From assembly GCA_031763025.1 (NCBI GenBank), contig JASSKH010000001.1:9109024-9173023 (forward strand): a stretch of 64,000 nucleotides of DNA. The letters run 5' to 3'. The stretch comes from Macrocystis pyrifera. Taxonomy: Eukaryota > Sar > Phaeophyceae > Laminariales > Laminariaceae. Positions 10,785 to 21,330 of this stretch are shown here, in pieces (the first letter of the stretch is position 1; every line of letters begins with the position of its first letter). The position numbers and the translations under genes are program-made. Below the pieces are notes generated by a model. The model searched no databases. It saw nothing but the letters and a program-made list of their open reading frames with translations, and was not told the origin of the DNA.

Positions 10785-10850
10785 CTATAAATACCACTCT
10801 TATCCCGAAATTACTAGGACATTTTAACGGTAATGTTCAGGACAAGCGGT
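10785..10850. mobile_element. MITE-B, degraded partial copy
   Basis: TACCACTCTTATCCCGAAATTACTAGGAC resembles the left end of MITE-B (CCACTCTGACCCGAAATATA). The right end is not clear. Confidence 0.35.
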
Positions 10851-10949
10851 CATTATATGCAGGGGCTGGCGTGGTACTTCGCAGTACAGCACACCTATAA
10901 ATCAGCACTGCGGGAGTGGTTGCCGCGGCAGCACCGTCGACTGCATTTT

Positions 10950-11053
10950 TCGGGGGACCATAGTTAACAGGATCTACGGTACACACAAGAACCTAAATAT
11001 TTACCTATTTTTACCTACAATATTTGGTCCTGTTTACTATGGACCCCCGCAAT
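10950..11053. mobile_element. MITE-A, full copy
   Basis: Left arm TCGGGGGACCATAGTTAACA, AT-rich centre ACCTAAATATTTACC, right arm TGTTTACTATGGACCCCCGC. Both outermost ends have drifted. Confidence 0.7.
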
Positions 11054-11381
11054 ACGACGACAACCGTTGTGTACTGCAGCAGAGTTGAACTGAGACGCGA
11101 TGACCTCTCTGTTATTGTAGGCGTAGGTGTGGTGAGGTTGGATTTTTTTTTTTTTTTTTTTTTGCCCCACCCGAGGAAAAAAAAGTGGAAACGAAAAAAC
11201 AAAAAAACAAGTACCAGGTAAACGGGTTAACCTCGCAAGCGTTGGTGCATCGGGGCAAGGCTCTGCCTTTGCAAGGCCAGGCCCCTCCCGGGGGTCGGTC
11301 GTGTCGTGTTTTCGCGACTGTGCAACAGAAAAGCGAACAGAAATGTACACCGCGCGAGTTTTTTTCTTCTTGTTGTATTTT

Positions 11382-11520
11382 TTGGAAACGACGTAATGAT
11401 AGAGGCCCAACTGTTGGAGGTGTCTCTATTTGGCGTAGGAAGCGTGCTCCGTCTCGATCGGCGTGCGTACCATTGGTAAAATGCGTAAGACAAGCCACGA
11501 GCGAGTACCCCCCCCTCTCC
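11382..11520 (+). mobile_element. LINE, 3'-terminal fragment
   Basis: Encodes WKRRND then TVGGVSIWRRKRAPSRSAC in one frame, matching the end of the LINE at 34255-35475 (WKQRNE...VGGVSIRSRNGAPSRKGC). Just as there, it finishes with GAGTAC and a C run (11503-11515). Extremely 5'-truncated. It abuts the T run that starts retroposon R copy 1. Confidence 0.7.
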
Positions 11521-11521
11521 T

Positions 11522-12040
11522 CTTTTTTTTTTTTTGGCGGTTGCCACGGCTGGCGGTCAAGTTATAGATCATTTTTTTGCGGGGAGAACCTTGGTACTCC
11601 GCACAAGGGGGGATTATCGTATCACGTACCACTCTGACCCGAAATATAGGGACCGTTAGCATATAATCGCTCAATCAAAATGGTCCTTATATTTCGGGTC
11701 AGAGTGGTACCAGGTATTGTGTTGTACATGGTGAGACACCCACGAGGCAGTTACATAGTAAACCCGTTGCTGTCTCTGGAAGTGGCCACACCAGAAATTA
11801 AATCAGTTCATTGATGCTGTCATCCATATGCAAGAAAATCCGCCTCTAAAGCGCGGTTCTTAGTAGGATGCAGCTCACCTTTCACGCGACTCGCCGAACA
11901 CCTCACGGCGCTTAGCGTGCGCTTGGTGCAAGCAATGTCTTGCCTGGTCGGTGAAAACCCGACGTGCTACTCCGTCCCGGCATTGTAGGGATGCGAGGGT
12001 CTATGGTCATATGACTACGGCCATGCATGATAATGAGTAC

Positions 12041-12071
<31 letters not shown>
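11522..12071 (+). mobile_element. Retroposon R, full copy carrying a MITE-B insertion
   Basis: Starts T(14)GGCGGTTGCC, and continues through GCTGTCTCTGGAAGTGGC, GCGACTCGCCGAACACC, CCGTCCCGGCATTGTAG, CTACGGCCATGCATGATA and AATGAGTACACC into a C run. The copy at 13123 lacks the inserted segment 11629-11707. No ORF was recognised. Pol III boxes are not evident, so its class is uncertain. In the opposite orientation the T run would be a poly-A tail, but the truncated copies always keep the GAGTAC/C-run end, which argues that this is the 3' end. Confidence 0.7.
11629..11707. mobile_element. MITE-B, intact 79-bp copy
   Basis: Near-perfect terminal inverted repeats starting CCACTCTGACCCGAAATATA, 26 bp long with one mismatch, flanked by TA on both sides. 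The paralogous retroposon R copy at 13123-13610 has an empty site (ATCACGTAGTG) here, so TA was the target and was duplicated. This is diagnostic of Tc1/mariner-type (Stowaway-like) insertion. Confidence 0.85.
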
Positions 12072-12074
<3 letters not shown>

Positions 12075-12146
12075 CCCCCCCCCCCTCCCGCCTCCCGCCC
12101 TCCCTCCTCCTGCCGCACCTGTTCCCGGACGTACGCTACGGCAACT

Positions 12147-12180
12147 ATTACGGGGGACCATAGTAAATAGAACCATGTAG
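12147..12180. mobile_element. MITE-A, single arm
   Basis: TTACGGGGGACCATAGTAAA and a short extension, directly before the MITE-A array. Confidence 0.6.
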
Positions 12181-12185
12181 TGTTA

Positions 12186-12572
12186 TTACGGGGGTCCATA
12201 GTTAACAGGACCTATGGTATACATAAAAACCTCTATATTTACCTAGCTGGGTAACTATGGTGTACATAAAAACCTATATATTTACCTATTTTTACTGATA
12301 AAATTTGGTCCCGTTAACTATGGACCCCCGTAATAGTAAAACTAGGTAAATATATAGGGTTTTATTTACCTATTTTTACTAATAAAATTTGGTCCCGTTA
12401 ACTATGGACCCCCGCAATAGTAAAACTAGGTAAATATATAGGGTTTTATTTACCTATTTTTACTAACAAAATTTGGTCCCGTTAACTATGGACCCCAGTA
12501 ATAGTAAAACTAGGTAAATATATAGGTTTTTGTGTATACCGTATGTCCTATTAACTATGGACCCCGTGATAA
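12186..12572. mobile_element. MITE-A tandem array, 84-bp period
   Basis: One left end (TTACGGGGGTCCATAGTTAA) followed by several repeats of CTATTTTTACTAATAAAATT then GGTCCCGTTAACTATGGACC and CCCGTAATAG. TTAACTATGG recurs at 12314, 12398 and 12482, an exact 84-bp step. The element has been amplified in tandem while sharing its terminal repeat between neighbours. Confidence 0.8.
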
Positions 12573-12732
12573 GGGGACGACTAATTTTTTCACGCTCCTT
12601 CCTCCCTCGAAGAGCCCCTAAACCTTTCAGGACTGCAAATGCAAATCCCGTTTTGGAGACAAAAAAAATGCTTGAAATTTGAGTGGTTTGTCTCCCAAAA
12701 CGGGGCTGACTGCAGTTTTGCCCTAAATGGGT

Positions 12733-12738
12733 TGATGG

Positions 12739-12768
<30 letters not shown>
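12733..12768. repeat. A homopolymer run
   Basis: About 30 A residues. Flanking TTTTGGAGACA / TTGTCTCCCAAAACG form a loose inverted repeat at 12645-12700. Confidence 0.6.
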
Positions 12769-12770
<2 letters not shown>

Positions 12771-12838
12771 GGCCTTAAGAATGAACGAAAGTGCAAGACC
12801 CTCCGAGAAAATCCCGCGACCTGTATATGAAGGTGTAC

Positions 12839-12926
12839 AGCACACTCTGTCCCATGATAGTAAGGAGGGTGTGGATGACATGTTAGTAAACAAAATGGTT
12901 CCTTTCATTTCGGGACACAAAGGTGG
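12839..12926. mobile_element. MITE-B, diverged copy
   Basis: TA-flanked; left end CAGCACACTCTGTCCCATG, right end TTTCGGGACACAAAGGTGG. Size and layout match 11629-11707 but the ends have drifted. Confidence 0.5.
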
Positions 12927-13122
12927 TAGCGGAACAGTATCGTTGAAAAAAAAACGCAAGTAGCATGCCAATAATATTTTTTTGAGTAGCTCCGCGCGTA
13001 AGGACCCCCCCCCCCCCCCGCCCTACTCTCTATATATGTTATATATGGGTTGGGTTGGCGTCGGTTGGCAACGACACTGTAAAACATGCCGCTCACTACG
13101 TGAGCTAGACATCCAGGTTACC

Positions 13123-13561
13123 TTTTTTTTTTTTTTTTGGCGGTTGCCCACAGCTGGTCGTCTAGTTAGATCATTTGTGCGAAGTAAAGAACCTTTACTC
13201 TGTGCAAGATAATTGATCGTATCACGTAGTGTTCAAGGTAAGGCACCCAAGAGGCACTTACATTGTACTCCCATTGCTGTCTCTGGAAGTGGCTACACCG
13301 GAAATTAAACTAACTCATTGAAGCTGTCATCTATATGCAAGTCCGCCTCACCAGCGGTTCTTAGTAGGATGCAGCCCACCCTTCATGCGACTCGCCGGAC
13401 ACCTCACGGCGCTTCGCGATTGGTGCAAGCAATGTCTGCCTGGTCGGTGAAAAACCCGACATGCTCCGTCCCGGCATTGTAGGGATGCGAGGGTCTATGG
13501 TCATACGACTACGGCCATGCATGAGATCGAGTACATCTCTCTTATTATATCGAGTACACCG

Positions 13562-13610
<49 letters not shown>
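13123..13610 (+). mobile_element. Retroposon R, full copy (reference, no insertion)
   Basis: T run (13123-13138), GGCGGTTGCCC, a ~400-bp body, CCGTCCCGGCATTGTAG, GGTCATACGACTACGGCC, GAGTAC, a short extra segment with a second GAGTACACC, then 49 C residues (13562-13610). It shows the pre-insertion state of the MITE-B site in copy 1. The duplicated GAGTAC suggests slippage at the tail. Confidence 0.75.
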
Positions 13611-13616
<6 letters not shown>

Positions 13617-13896
13617 ACACGACAAAAACCTCGGTCGAAATGTTGTACAGTATCATGCCCCCTTGTCGTACATACGTAGCACGCATCCCCCTGTTTCGTG
13701 CACTGGTATCGCAACCTCGCGCTTTATTTTAGCTCTTTGTTATCTCGCCCCCAAGAAACCGTTTGTTTGTTTGTTTGTTTGTTTGTTTGTTTTTTTTTTT
13801 TTTTTTTTCTCCCGCTCCGTTGTTCTGTTGGTGTTGTGTCGTGTTGTGTTGTGTTGTGTTTGTTTGTCTATGTCTGTGTCGGGATCAACGTTACAG

Positions 13897-14184
13897 TTTG
13901 GTGATGTGCACCCCGGTCGATCTTGCCGGCGACGGAAAGCCGGCGACGAGTTCTCCCGAGGCGTCGTGAAGGCAGGCAAGGGAAGCAGCAGCAGCGGCGG
14001 CAGCAGTAGCAGCGGCGGCGGTGGTGGTGGTGGCGGCGTCGGCGGCGGCGATCGCGGAGGGCGCTGGTCGATGTTCGACGGAGGGGAGAAGAGCGGTCGC
14101 CAAGATGAAGAATACGAGGAGTACGATGATGACGATAGAGAAGAAGGGTTCTTTGACTACGAGGAGGACGATTATCTTTTGTAG
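13897..14184 (+). CDS. Putative terminal exon, completes cysteine-rich domain copy 2 and has acidic tail
   Basis: Starts after TCAACGTTACAG in phase 0 and ends at TAG 14182-14184 (96 codons). The first residues FGDVHPGRSCRRR match FGDYAPGRSCRLR of the 8741 exon; of the shared residues, most use different synonymous codons (TTT/TTC, GGT/GGA, GAT/GAC, CGA/AGA, TCT/TCG), as selection on protein would leave. Then come a Ser/Gly-rich linker (residues about 28-50), a basic patch, and a very acidic C-terminus (EEYEEYDDDD ... YEEDDYLL). An acidic, flexible tail often mediates protein or histone contact, but the function here is unknown. Confidence 0.6.
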   Translation, partial: FGDVHPGRSCRRRKAGDEFSRGVVKAGKGSSSSGGSSSSGGGGGGGGVGGGDRGGRWSMFDGGEKSGRQDEEYEEYDDDDREEGFFDYEEDDYLL

Positions 14185-14189
14185 ACCTC

Positions 14190-14630
14190 CAGCACTACAG
14201 CAGTTTATGCCCGGATGCTTCTCGCTCGCCCCTTCCCGCCCCCACCCACCCCGTGTACAGGCGGGGCGTCGGTGGTGTCTTCGTCGAACATTTGAAGTGG
14301 TCCTGGGTCGAACTGAACGTTAGGGATAGAAATGTTGTGCAATATGTGGTGGTGGCTTGCATGAGAGGTGCGGATAGGAGGTTTGCTGTATGTGGCAGTG
14401 GCTTGTTTCGTGAGGGTGGTGGGGGGTGTTGGGGTGTTGTGGGGGGGTGAGGAGGATGTGGCCGCTCAATAGAAGGAAGCTATACCTATAGTCGATGGAG
14501 CATTAACTCTAAACCTGTTATGCACAAATCGTGACTCTACAGATCAGTTGTGCACACATGGCGGTGCTTGGGGGGCCGGACGTTGCCGAACGCCGAACGG
14601 GGTGGTGGTAGTGGTGGAGGTTGGTAGGGG
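14190..14630. other. Probable 3' flank, no gene recognised
   Basis: GT-rich downstream sequence (GGTGGTGGGGGGTGTTGGGG near 14420). No AATAAA was seen close to the stop at 14184. Confidence 0.35.
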
Positions 14631-14636
14631 CGGAGT

Positions 14637-14700
<64 letters not shown>
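14637..14700. repeat. 64-base poly-G run
   Basis: Uninterrupted G. A second G run lies at 14893-14914. Frames through both are artefacts. Confidence 0.95.
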
Positions 14701-14701
<1 letters not shown>

Positions 14702-15223
14702 ACACTGTTGATCGCTCGATGCAAAAAGGCTGGAATGAGCTACATCGGTAGCAAGATGAAGCAGCAAACAGTAGTCGGGCGCATGCACACGGCTGGGGTG
14801 TTTGGTGGCTGGGCAGTTTGCCAGATCGAGTAGCACAAAAAAAAAACTCGTTTCGCAACGGCGGGGCAAACAACGAAGCACGCAGGTGGAGGAGGGGGGG
14901 GGGGGGGGGGGGGGAGGGGCGTGCTCATTTGTTGCTTGCCTTAGTCTATCTGACCATTGGCCACGCGCGGGAGTCGTCTTGTCTTGAGTTGCGCTCGCAC
15001 GAGTGCGCCACGCAGAGCGGCAGCCGCACGAGCAAGCTGCAAGAGATTCCTTCTCCTGCCAGATTTCTCCTGCCGCGCGGGTGTTTTTGCGTCCCCCCCT
15101 TTTTTTTGTGTAAATTTTGTACTACTGCAGGATATAAATATATGGGAAAACATTGAAATGTAAAGCACTCAGGTCATCACTTCATGCACGAGTACGAGTA
15201 GCGAGCGGGGGGCGGGTGTGTGC

Positions 15224-15332
15224 CGGGGGGGGGGGGGGGGGGGAGTACGTTTGATTCATTACGTGACAAGCGGCGGGAATTGAAGGGATGGGGTGGGGTG
15301 GGGTGGCATGGAATATTGGGGGGGGGGGGGGG
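15224..15332. repeat. Poly-G runs around a GGGGT pentamer repeat
   Basis: G runs at 15224-15243 and 15319-15332 with GGGGTGGGGTGGGGTGG between them. Confidence 0.8.
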
Positions 15333-15439
15333 ATTTGAACGGGACGGTGACCGCGACGCACTGCAGAGGGATATTTGACGATCTTGGCCCACGGAGAGGC
15401 GGATAATCCGTGCTGTTTCTGATAGCGTACTCAATAAGT

Positions 15440-15689
<250 letters not shown>

Positions 15690-15690
<1 letters not shown>

Positions 15691-16195
15691 AGGTGATTAC
15701 CCGACCATGCGATGATACATTTGCTTGCATCAGGCAGGCTAAGGCCAAGACTGTCTTGTCAACATCTTCGGGTGAACGGAAGTACCGTAAAAAGTACTAG
15801 ACTACAGTGGCAATACTGAATTCGACTCGTGCTCTCTATTTCCGGCACTAATTATCAAGGGTTTGTGGTGTTGTTCAGTTTTTTTTTGTTTTCGTTTTTT
15901 TGTTGAAAGGTGTTCATGATGATGCTCTTGGTGGTGGAAGACCTGCTGTTAATATTTGTACTTGGTGACCGTGTCTTGCGTGTGGAGATGCTTTTTTTTT
16001 TTTTTTTTTCGGATTATACGCACTACGAGTTGGCATATAAACACCGAGAGGGCTGATGTGTGGGGCGGGCGTGGCGCGGTCACGGTGTCGCCGAGGGATC
16101 TGGTGACGCACGACTCGAGCGGGTTCTCCGCGGGGCTTGCCGAAACCGGCGTGAAGAGTCGTTTGGACTTCACCACCATCATTACTACCGAGCAG
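15690..16195. other. No firm gene
   Basis: T runs at 15880-15903 and 15991-16009. Several open frames on both strands. None recognised. Confidence 0.35.
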
Positions 16196-16199
16196 CATG

Positions 16200-16405
16200 A
16201 AATAAACCTTATGCCCAAAAAAGACTCCGACTCGGGGGAGAGGACCATATATGCATGTGCCCCCCTCGTCGTGCATCGCCCGCGACCTTCTCGACACGCC
16301 CCGCTGACCGCCGGCCGGAGCCTATTTACCGGTACTAAATGCTTCGAAGTATGTGTCGGTCGAATGCCGGTTCTGCGCGACGGGGAGAGGTGGTGCCATT
16401 TCAAG
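16200..16405 (+). CDS. Possible exon with C-x3-C segment
   Basis: One frame gives SDSGERTIYACAP, then GTKCFEVCVGRMPVLRDGER followed by WCHFK, ending at a possible donor AAG|GTTCGT (16406). Ending H-F-K on a codon boundary recalls H-Y-K at the end of the exon at 10249, and K-C-...-L-x-D-G-x-R recalls the other Cys blocks. The acceptor is not obvious (GAGCAG near 16195 is one choice) and no FGD-type continuation was found downstream. The opposite strand is also open, so this is tentative. Confidence 0.25.
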
Positions 16406-18119
16406 GTTCGTGGGAGTTTTCGAGGCGTATACAGCGCGGTGGTTTTATTGGATTGTTCGCTAGTAGCCAGTTGTTGGCAAAACAACGAAGCTATAATCCT
16501 GAGGTGCAACAAATTGCGATACGGAAGCCACTGGTCAGCGGTAAGCGTGTGTGTGTGTGCGTGTGTGTGTCCGTGTGTTTTTTTTTTTTTTTGTATTTCT
16601 TTTTTGTATTATCGGAAAATCGTTCGGAACGTGTACTTGCATATGCGACGCAGTGCCGAGTCGCAACGAATCGGTTGGCGCGTGCGTAACTCTGGTGCGG
16701 AGTTTTTTCTTCGAAATTTGAGTCTCGCATTTCTGAAGGGGTCAAGTCAAATTTGCGTGAACCTGCTGAATGAGAGGGTGTGATCGAACATCGTAGTGGG
16801 GATGAAGACACACGTCAGAGCCTACGACAGCCGGGGCACGGATCTAGCGGGGTACGAGGGACCACGAGCGTGAGTGCCGTACAGACGGCGCTCGTCAGCT
16901 CAACAGCTACGCTATGGTCCTGCCTCTGAGTGGAGCTCCTCACCAGTAGAATGGCGCAGCGTGACGTCCGACCATCGTGTCGCGCTGTTGGGCCCGTCGT
17001 GTCACACGCATGGGAGACAGCCGGCCGTGCGGCAAGCAACGAGGGAGTTTCACACCTGGCGATATGGAGACCCTCCTTGGCGGGCGGCACACGCGAGGGG
17101 CGAAAAAGCCAGGGCTTGGAGATAGGAAAAGGTGTAGCATCGCCGAGGAGTGTGGAGACACCAAGCAACAACCAAAAAAACGCTTGGGAAGAACATACCG
17201 CAGCATGCATGCATCGCAAGCACGCAACACTTACGTGAGACGGCTCCTGGAAAGGGGGGGGGGGGAGGGTCAGACGTGGTACTTCCTAAAAAAAGAGGAC
17301 AGGTCGATTCGTTCCCCACGGCCTCGTTGCGTTTTCAGTCGTTCGGGCGCACATCGTCCAAGAATATGCCACCCGAAGGGAACGTTCAAACCGCACCCGT
17401 TGGATGTGCGTAGGAAAAGTCGGGGACGGACGCTAGGCAAACATGACCACTGTACGAGCAAACTACGTGGACTCCCCGAGACGGTTCGCAAGGGGGGGGG
17501 AGAACGGCGCGGCTACGATGATGCTGATGGAGTTCGTTTTCACTGCTTTTGGGCAAGATAGGCTATAACGGGGGTTTCGAGTGTTTTAGAGGCAGTCTAA
17601 CAGACTGACCTGGCGGAAGGCACAAGATAGGCTGGAACGGGGTTATTTTTTTTTGGTGTACGGGCGTCTGATGGACTGAACTGGCGCGTGACTAAAAAAC
17701 AGCCTGTGGCCACAAACGTGCGACTCGGGCTACCTGCCTTAATTGGGTAACGACACCGTGCCGCTCGAATCACGGTAGTGTCGCCAGTGATGACCAAAAC
17801 CTGGGCATAAACCCGCGCGGTACGATCAACCCCCAGCCGCCGGCAAATATTTCCTTCCAGGACAGACGCCACGTCACCAGACGCCATCGTCGCCCCCAAG
17901 GGGCTCGCCGCTGTCTACGGTCGAAGACGCTGTCTTCGCCAATACCGTTGCTGCCGGGACCATCACACTGCTGTGCAAACCCGTGACGAGGCCTTGTGAA
18001 ACGCAAGCCTTGGGCCAAGGCTACGGTGAGGAAGGGCGCCCGTGTGTTTTCACTATACCTGCTGTCCGTAAAAGAGGGTTGAGTTTGCGCATGGATGGAT
18101 GCGGTCTTTTTTTTTTCAG
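16406..18119. other. Unassigned region
   Basis: (GT)n at 16545-16575 and a T run at 16578-16591. An open frame 16977-17561 (+) has no domain and its reverse is also open. The pyrimidine tract TCTTTTTTTTTTCAG at 18105-18119 is a good acceptor. Confidence 0.35.
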
Positions 18120-18270
18120 AGCTGTGTGTTTCCAGAACGGGAAGGGCGCTGCAGAGTTCGAACGTCGCATTTTTGGGAAGGCTCTCGACCAGATCGTTCC
18201 GAAAACGCCCTATGTTGGAGGAATTTTTTGCGAACCTTCCCCGATCTCGAAAAAAATCGAGCGGCGGTAA
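18120..18270 (+). CDS. Possible terminal exon, FIST-C-like
   Basis: After the acceptor at 18119 one frame reads AVCFQNGKGAAEFERRIFG, KALDQIVPKTPYVGG and IFCEPSP, then reaches a TAA (18268-18270). The pattern Phe-x-N/C-G-x-G ... P-x-x-G-x-F-C recalls the C-terminal FIST domain of F-box/sensor proteins. The usual G-E-I-G that should follow is replaced by EPSPI. A second frame here is also open, and no upstream exon was identified. Confidence 0.28.
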
Positions 18271-19200
18271 AAAAAAACAAAAAAAAAAAAAAAAAAAAAC
18301 GATCGCAATCCCCGTGCGAACACGATTCAACCATTTTTTACGGTAGGTTTAGGCCACTCGTGCGAGTGGCTCTGCGTACTGCACTGAAAAACACGGGACC
18401 TCCAAAAAAACTTTTTTTGTTGGCGCAGCTGCGTAGCAAGGGCTCTCGTTGGCGACGCGAAGCAGAGTAGCACGACGGCGGACAGTACGACTACAAAGAG
18501 CAGTATGTAGAGCCACGCAGGCGAGCGACTCCAAGCCGATGGAACGAACTCGGCCCAAACGGTGACCCCCGTAGCGTGGAGTGGGTTAGGGGACGAGCAG
18601 GAAGTCACCGGGCGGAGGGAAATGACGTAATACGTAGCCGATGTACACGTATATACCTCTCTTCACGATACCTTATAATACTCTTAGGGAGGGGGGGGGG
18701 GGGGGGGGGGGGGGGTCCTGATGATGCCTTTACCGCGGGCCTTCGTATCGGCGGTGAGGGGTGGGGGGTGGGGGGGGGGGGGGGGGGGGGGGTGATACTG
18801 AAGCTCGCTTACAGTATCTACGTCCGAACGGTTTAAAAAAAAACTGGCAGTGGGCAAGCACACAGCTGGCCGACGTTGAAAGAGAGTGCCAGGTTCGTGC
18901 TTTCGCGTTCGGTATATACTTGTATGGATAGTTGGTTAATTACCGGTCAAGATGCCCCAAGAAATGATGCTGCCCGCTCGGCTGTTGTGGCCGCGGAGCA
19001 TGCTCGAGGTGGGCCTCTCCAAGAGAACAAGCAGCGCCGCTTATGGTGTGGTGGGCCCAGTCAGACGATTGCTGTTGGCCTCTTCGATACATGCCAAGAA
19101 AGGTTCCCGCGGGCGTTGCCTGGAGACTCTCGGAGCTGCTGCTACTACTACCAATGTTCGACGCACCCACTATCGACCAGAAGCGACCCAGGGTTCGAGG
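18271..19200. other. Unassigned, G-tract-rich
   Basis: A run (18276-18299), G runs (18691-18715 and 18771-18792). No gene recognised. Confidence 0.4.
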
Positions 19201-19215
19201 GGACTCAATATTCAG

Positions 19216-19259
<44 letters not shown>
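19216..19259. repeat. 44-base poly-C run
   Basis: Uninterrupted C, preceded by GGGGACTCAATATTCAG and followed by a GTTGGTG-type trinucleotide tract (19265-19325). Confidence 0.9.
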
Positions 19260-19684
19260 TGGCAGTTGTGTTGGTGGAGGCGTTGATGGTGTTGGTGTTG
19301 TTGGTGTTGATGGTATTGGTGGTAGCGTCGTTCGTTGGGGTTGTATAATAGTGGAACTTGACCATATGGACCCCGTTAGCTGCCCGCGGGACCCGTAGCC
19401 AACAGGCCGCGGGGAGAGTGGGGTCATTTTTCCCACAAAATCGGTGGGGCTTCGCAATCTTGAGCGGCCCGGCGGTGGCTCGATTCTGGCCTCGTGCCGG
19501 ATCGAACGGGCTGCGTACGCTAGGCCCGAATCATCCCTTGAGGGAAACCATTGTTTTCTTAATTTTTTTGTTTTGGTCGAGATGCGTGCACCGTGAAAGC
19601 GGCATGGAAGTGCCATGTGATCTACAAGCCATAGATGTCCGTGTGATCCACTAGGCAGGGTGATCCACTACGACATTGCATCGT

Positions 19685-20765
19685 CATGGGGAATCCATGG
19701 GAGCACCATGGAAGCATCGTGGAGGCCTCATGGAAACACCGCGGAAGCGTAATGGGACTTCAGTACTACCGTGGATGCACCATGGGAGCACCATGGCAGC
19801 ATCATGAAAGCGAGCACACCACCACGAAAACACCATACAAACCCAACGGAAGTTTCTAAAAGAGGGACCGTGGGAGTGTATGGACTTTTCAGGGAAGCAC
19901 CGTTTAAGTTCCATGTAAGCACCATGGGAGCGCATGAAGGTCCGCGGAAGAGAAGAACCATGAAAGCACCATGAAAGCCCATACGCTACCATGAAAGCAG
20001 CATGGAATCCTATGAAATTCCATGGAAGCATCACCATGCAATCGCGTAGACGCCATGAATTCACGACGGAAATCCACAAAAGTTCGACGGAAGCCCCACA
20101 GGAGTCCATTGGCGCATACGCCACCAGTTGAGCACCGTGGAAACCCATAGAATTTCCATGGAAGCACAGTGGAAATTCCACGGGAGCGCCATGGGAGTAC
20201 CACGGGAGCACCATGAGACCACCATGAAAGTCCATCAACCACTGTTAAAGCATCCTCAGACTTCTGTGCGAGACTGGGTGAAAGAATCCTTGCACCAGGG
20301 CACCATGGGAGCCCACACAAAAAGTCTCATGCCATGCAGCCACTACGGGAGCCCATGCAAATTCCGTGCAAGCACCATAAAAGCGCCACGGGAGCAAATG
20401 GGTGCATTCACCTCCGTGACAGCGCCATGGGAGTCCATGGACGTCCATCGGAGGCTTTCGTGACATCACCATGAAACTACTGTAGTACGATGCCACCCTA
20501 TGGGGGCCCATGGAAGCACCTTGGAACCACGACGAAAGCACGCGCACACCACCACGAGAGGGAAGCCAGAGTCCACGAACGCCGCATGGGACCCCATATG
20601 GAAACATGGTGCTTGCACGGTGCTTCGATGTAGTACTTCCTATCTATGATGCTTCCGTGTGAGAGTGAAAACAAAATCCCATCCATGGTGCTCTTCATGG
20701 TGATGCGTATGGGTTTCCCTGGTGCCTCGATGGGACTCCCATCATGGGTTTTCAAGTAGCTGCGA
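19685..20765. repeat. Degenerate minisatellite, GCACCATGGAAG-like unit
   Basis: More than 60 loose copies of a 12-16 bp unit such as GGGAGCACCATGGAAGC, CCATGGGAGTCCATGG, GCACCATGAAAGC. The unit is partly palindromic (CCATGG), and the tract flips orientation near 20600 (CCATGGTGCTC, GATGGTGCTTC). Long Met/Phe/His/Gly frames on the minus strand are products of the repeat. Confidence 0.8.
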
Positions 20766-21094
20766 TGCAGGCGCTTCCATAGTGCTCTGATGGCGGTGTG
20801 CGTGCTTTTTGGTGCCTCGATGGTACATTGCTGGCGCGTTCATGTTTGGCACTGGTCTTTTCGTGGGTCTCCCGTGAAGCTCCCGCGGGACGTGCCTGTC
20901 AGTGACACGTATTCGAAAGCACTTGCGACGTAGGAATGCACCATCAGTTCTATAGTCTCCATAAATAACCAAAACAATGTGGAGCCGCTGGCATTCCGCC
21001 GCTGCGATTCTACGCGTCTTTTCTTTTGTCGGGGGGACCAGTCCAGGGTGGGACTACTTGTGTAAATTACAATACACCTCGACACTAGAAGAAA

Positions 21095-21330
21095 TCGACT
21101 AATTCAAGCATGTCATCCATACGCAAGAAAGTCCGCCTCACACGCGGCCCTTTGTACGTCGCAGCTTGCCCTTCATGCGACTCGCCGAGCACCTCACGGC
21201 GCTCGGCGCTTGATGCAAGTAGTGTCTACCCGGGCGGCGAATGCCCGACGTGCTCCGTCCCGGCATTATATGGATATGCGAGGGTCTACGGTCAGACTTC
21301 TACACGTCCAAGCATGGCACGACTACACCT
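21095..21330 (+). mobile_element. Retroposon R, old diverged copy
   Basis: Matches R from CATGTCATCCATACGCAAG through GCGACTCGCCGAGCACC, CCGTCCCGGCATTATA and GAGGGTCTACGGTCAGAC. It ends CGACTACACCTCTCTC, without a long C run. Confidence 0.65.

Larger units (their letters stand above)
10412..13896 (+). other. Inferred 3.5-kb intron full of mobile elements
   Basis: GTGATG...ACGTTACAG. If the domain match is right this intron has taken in MITE-A copies, a MITE-A tandem array, a LINE 3' end, two copies of retroposon R and two MITE-B copies. Supported by phase agreement (0/0) and by the domain being restored on splicing. It should be tested with transcripts. Confidence 0.5.

Noticed and set aside
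16977-17561. 194-codon plus-strand frame
   Set aside because: No domain, low-complexity basic composition, opposite strand also open, no splice or polyadenylation support.
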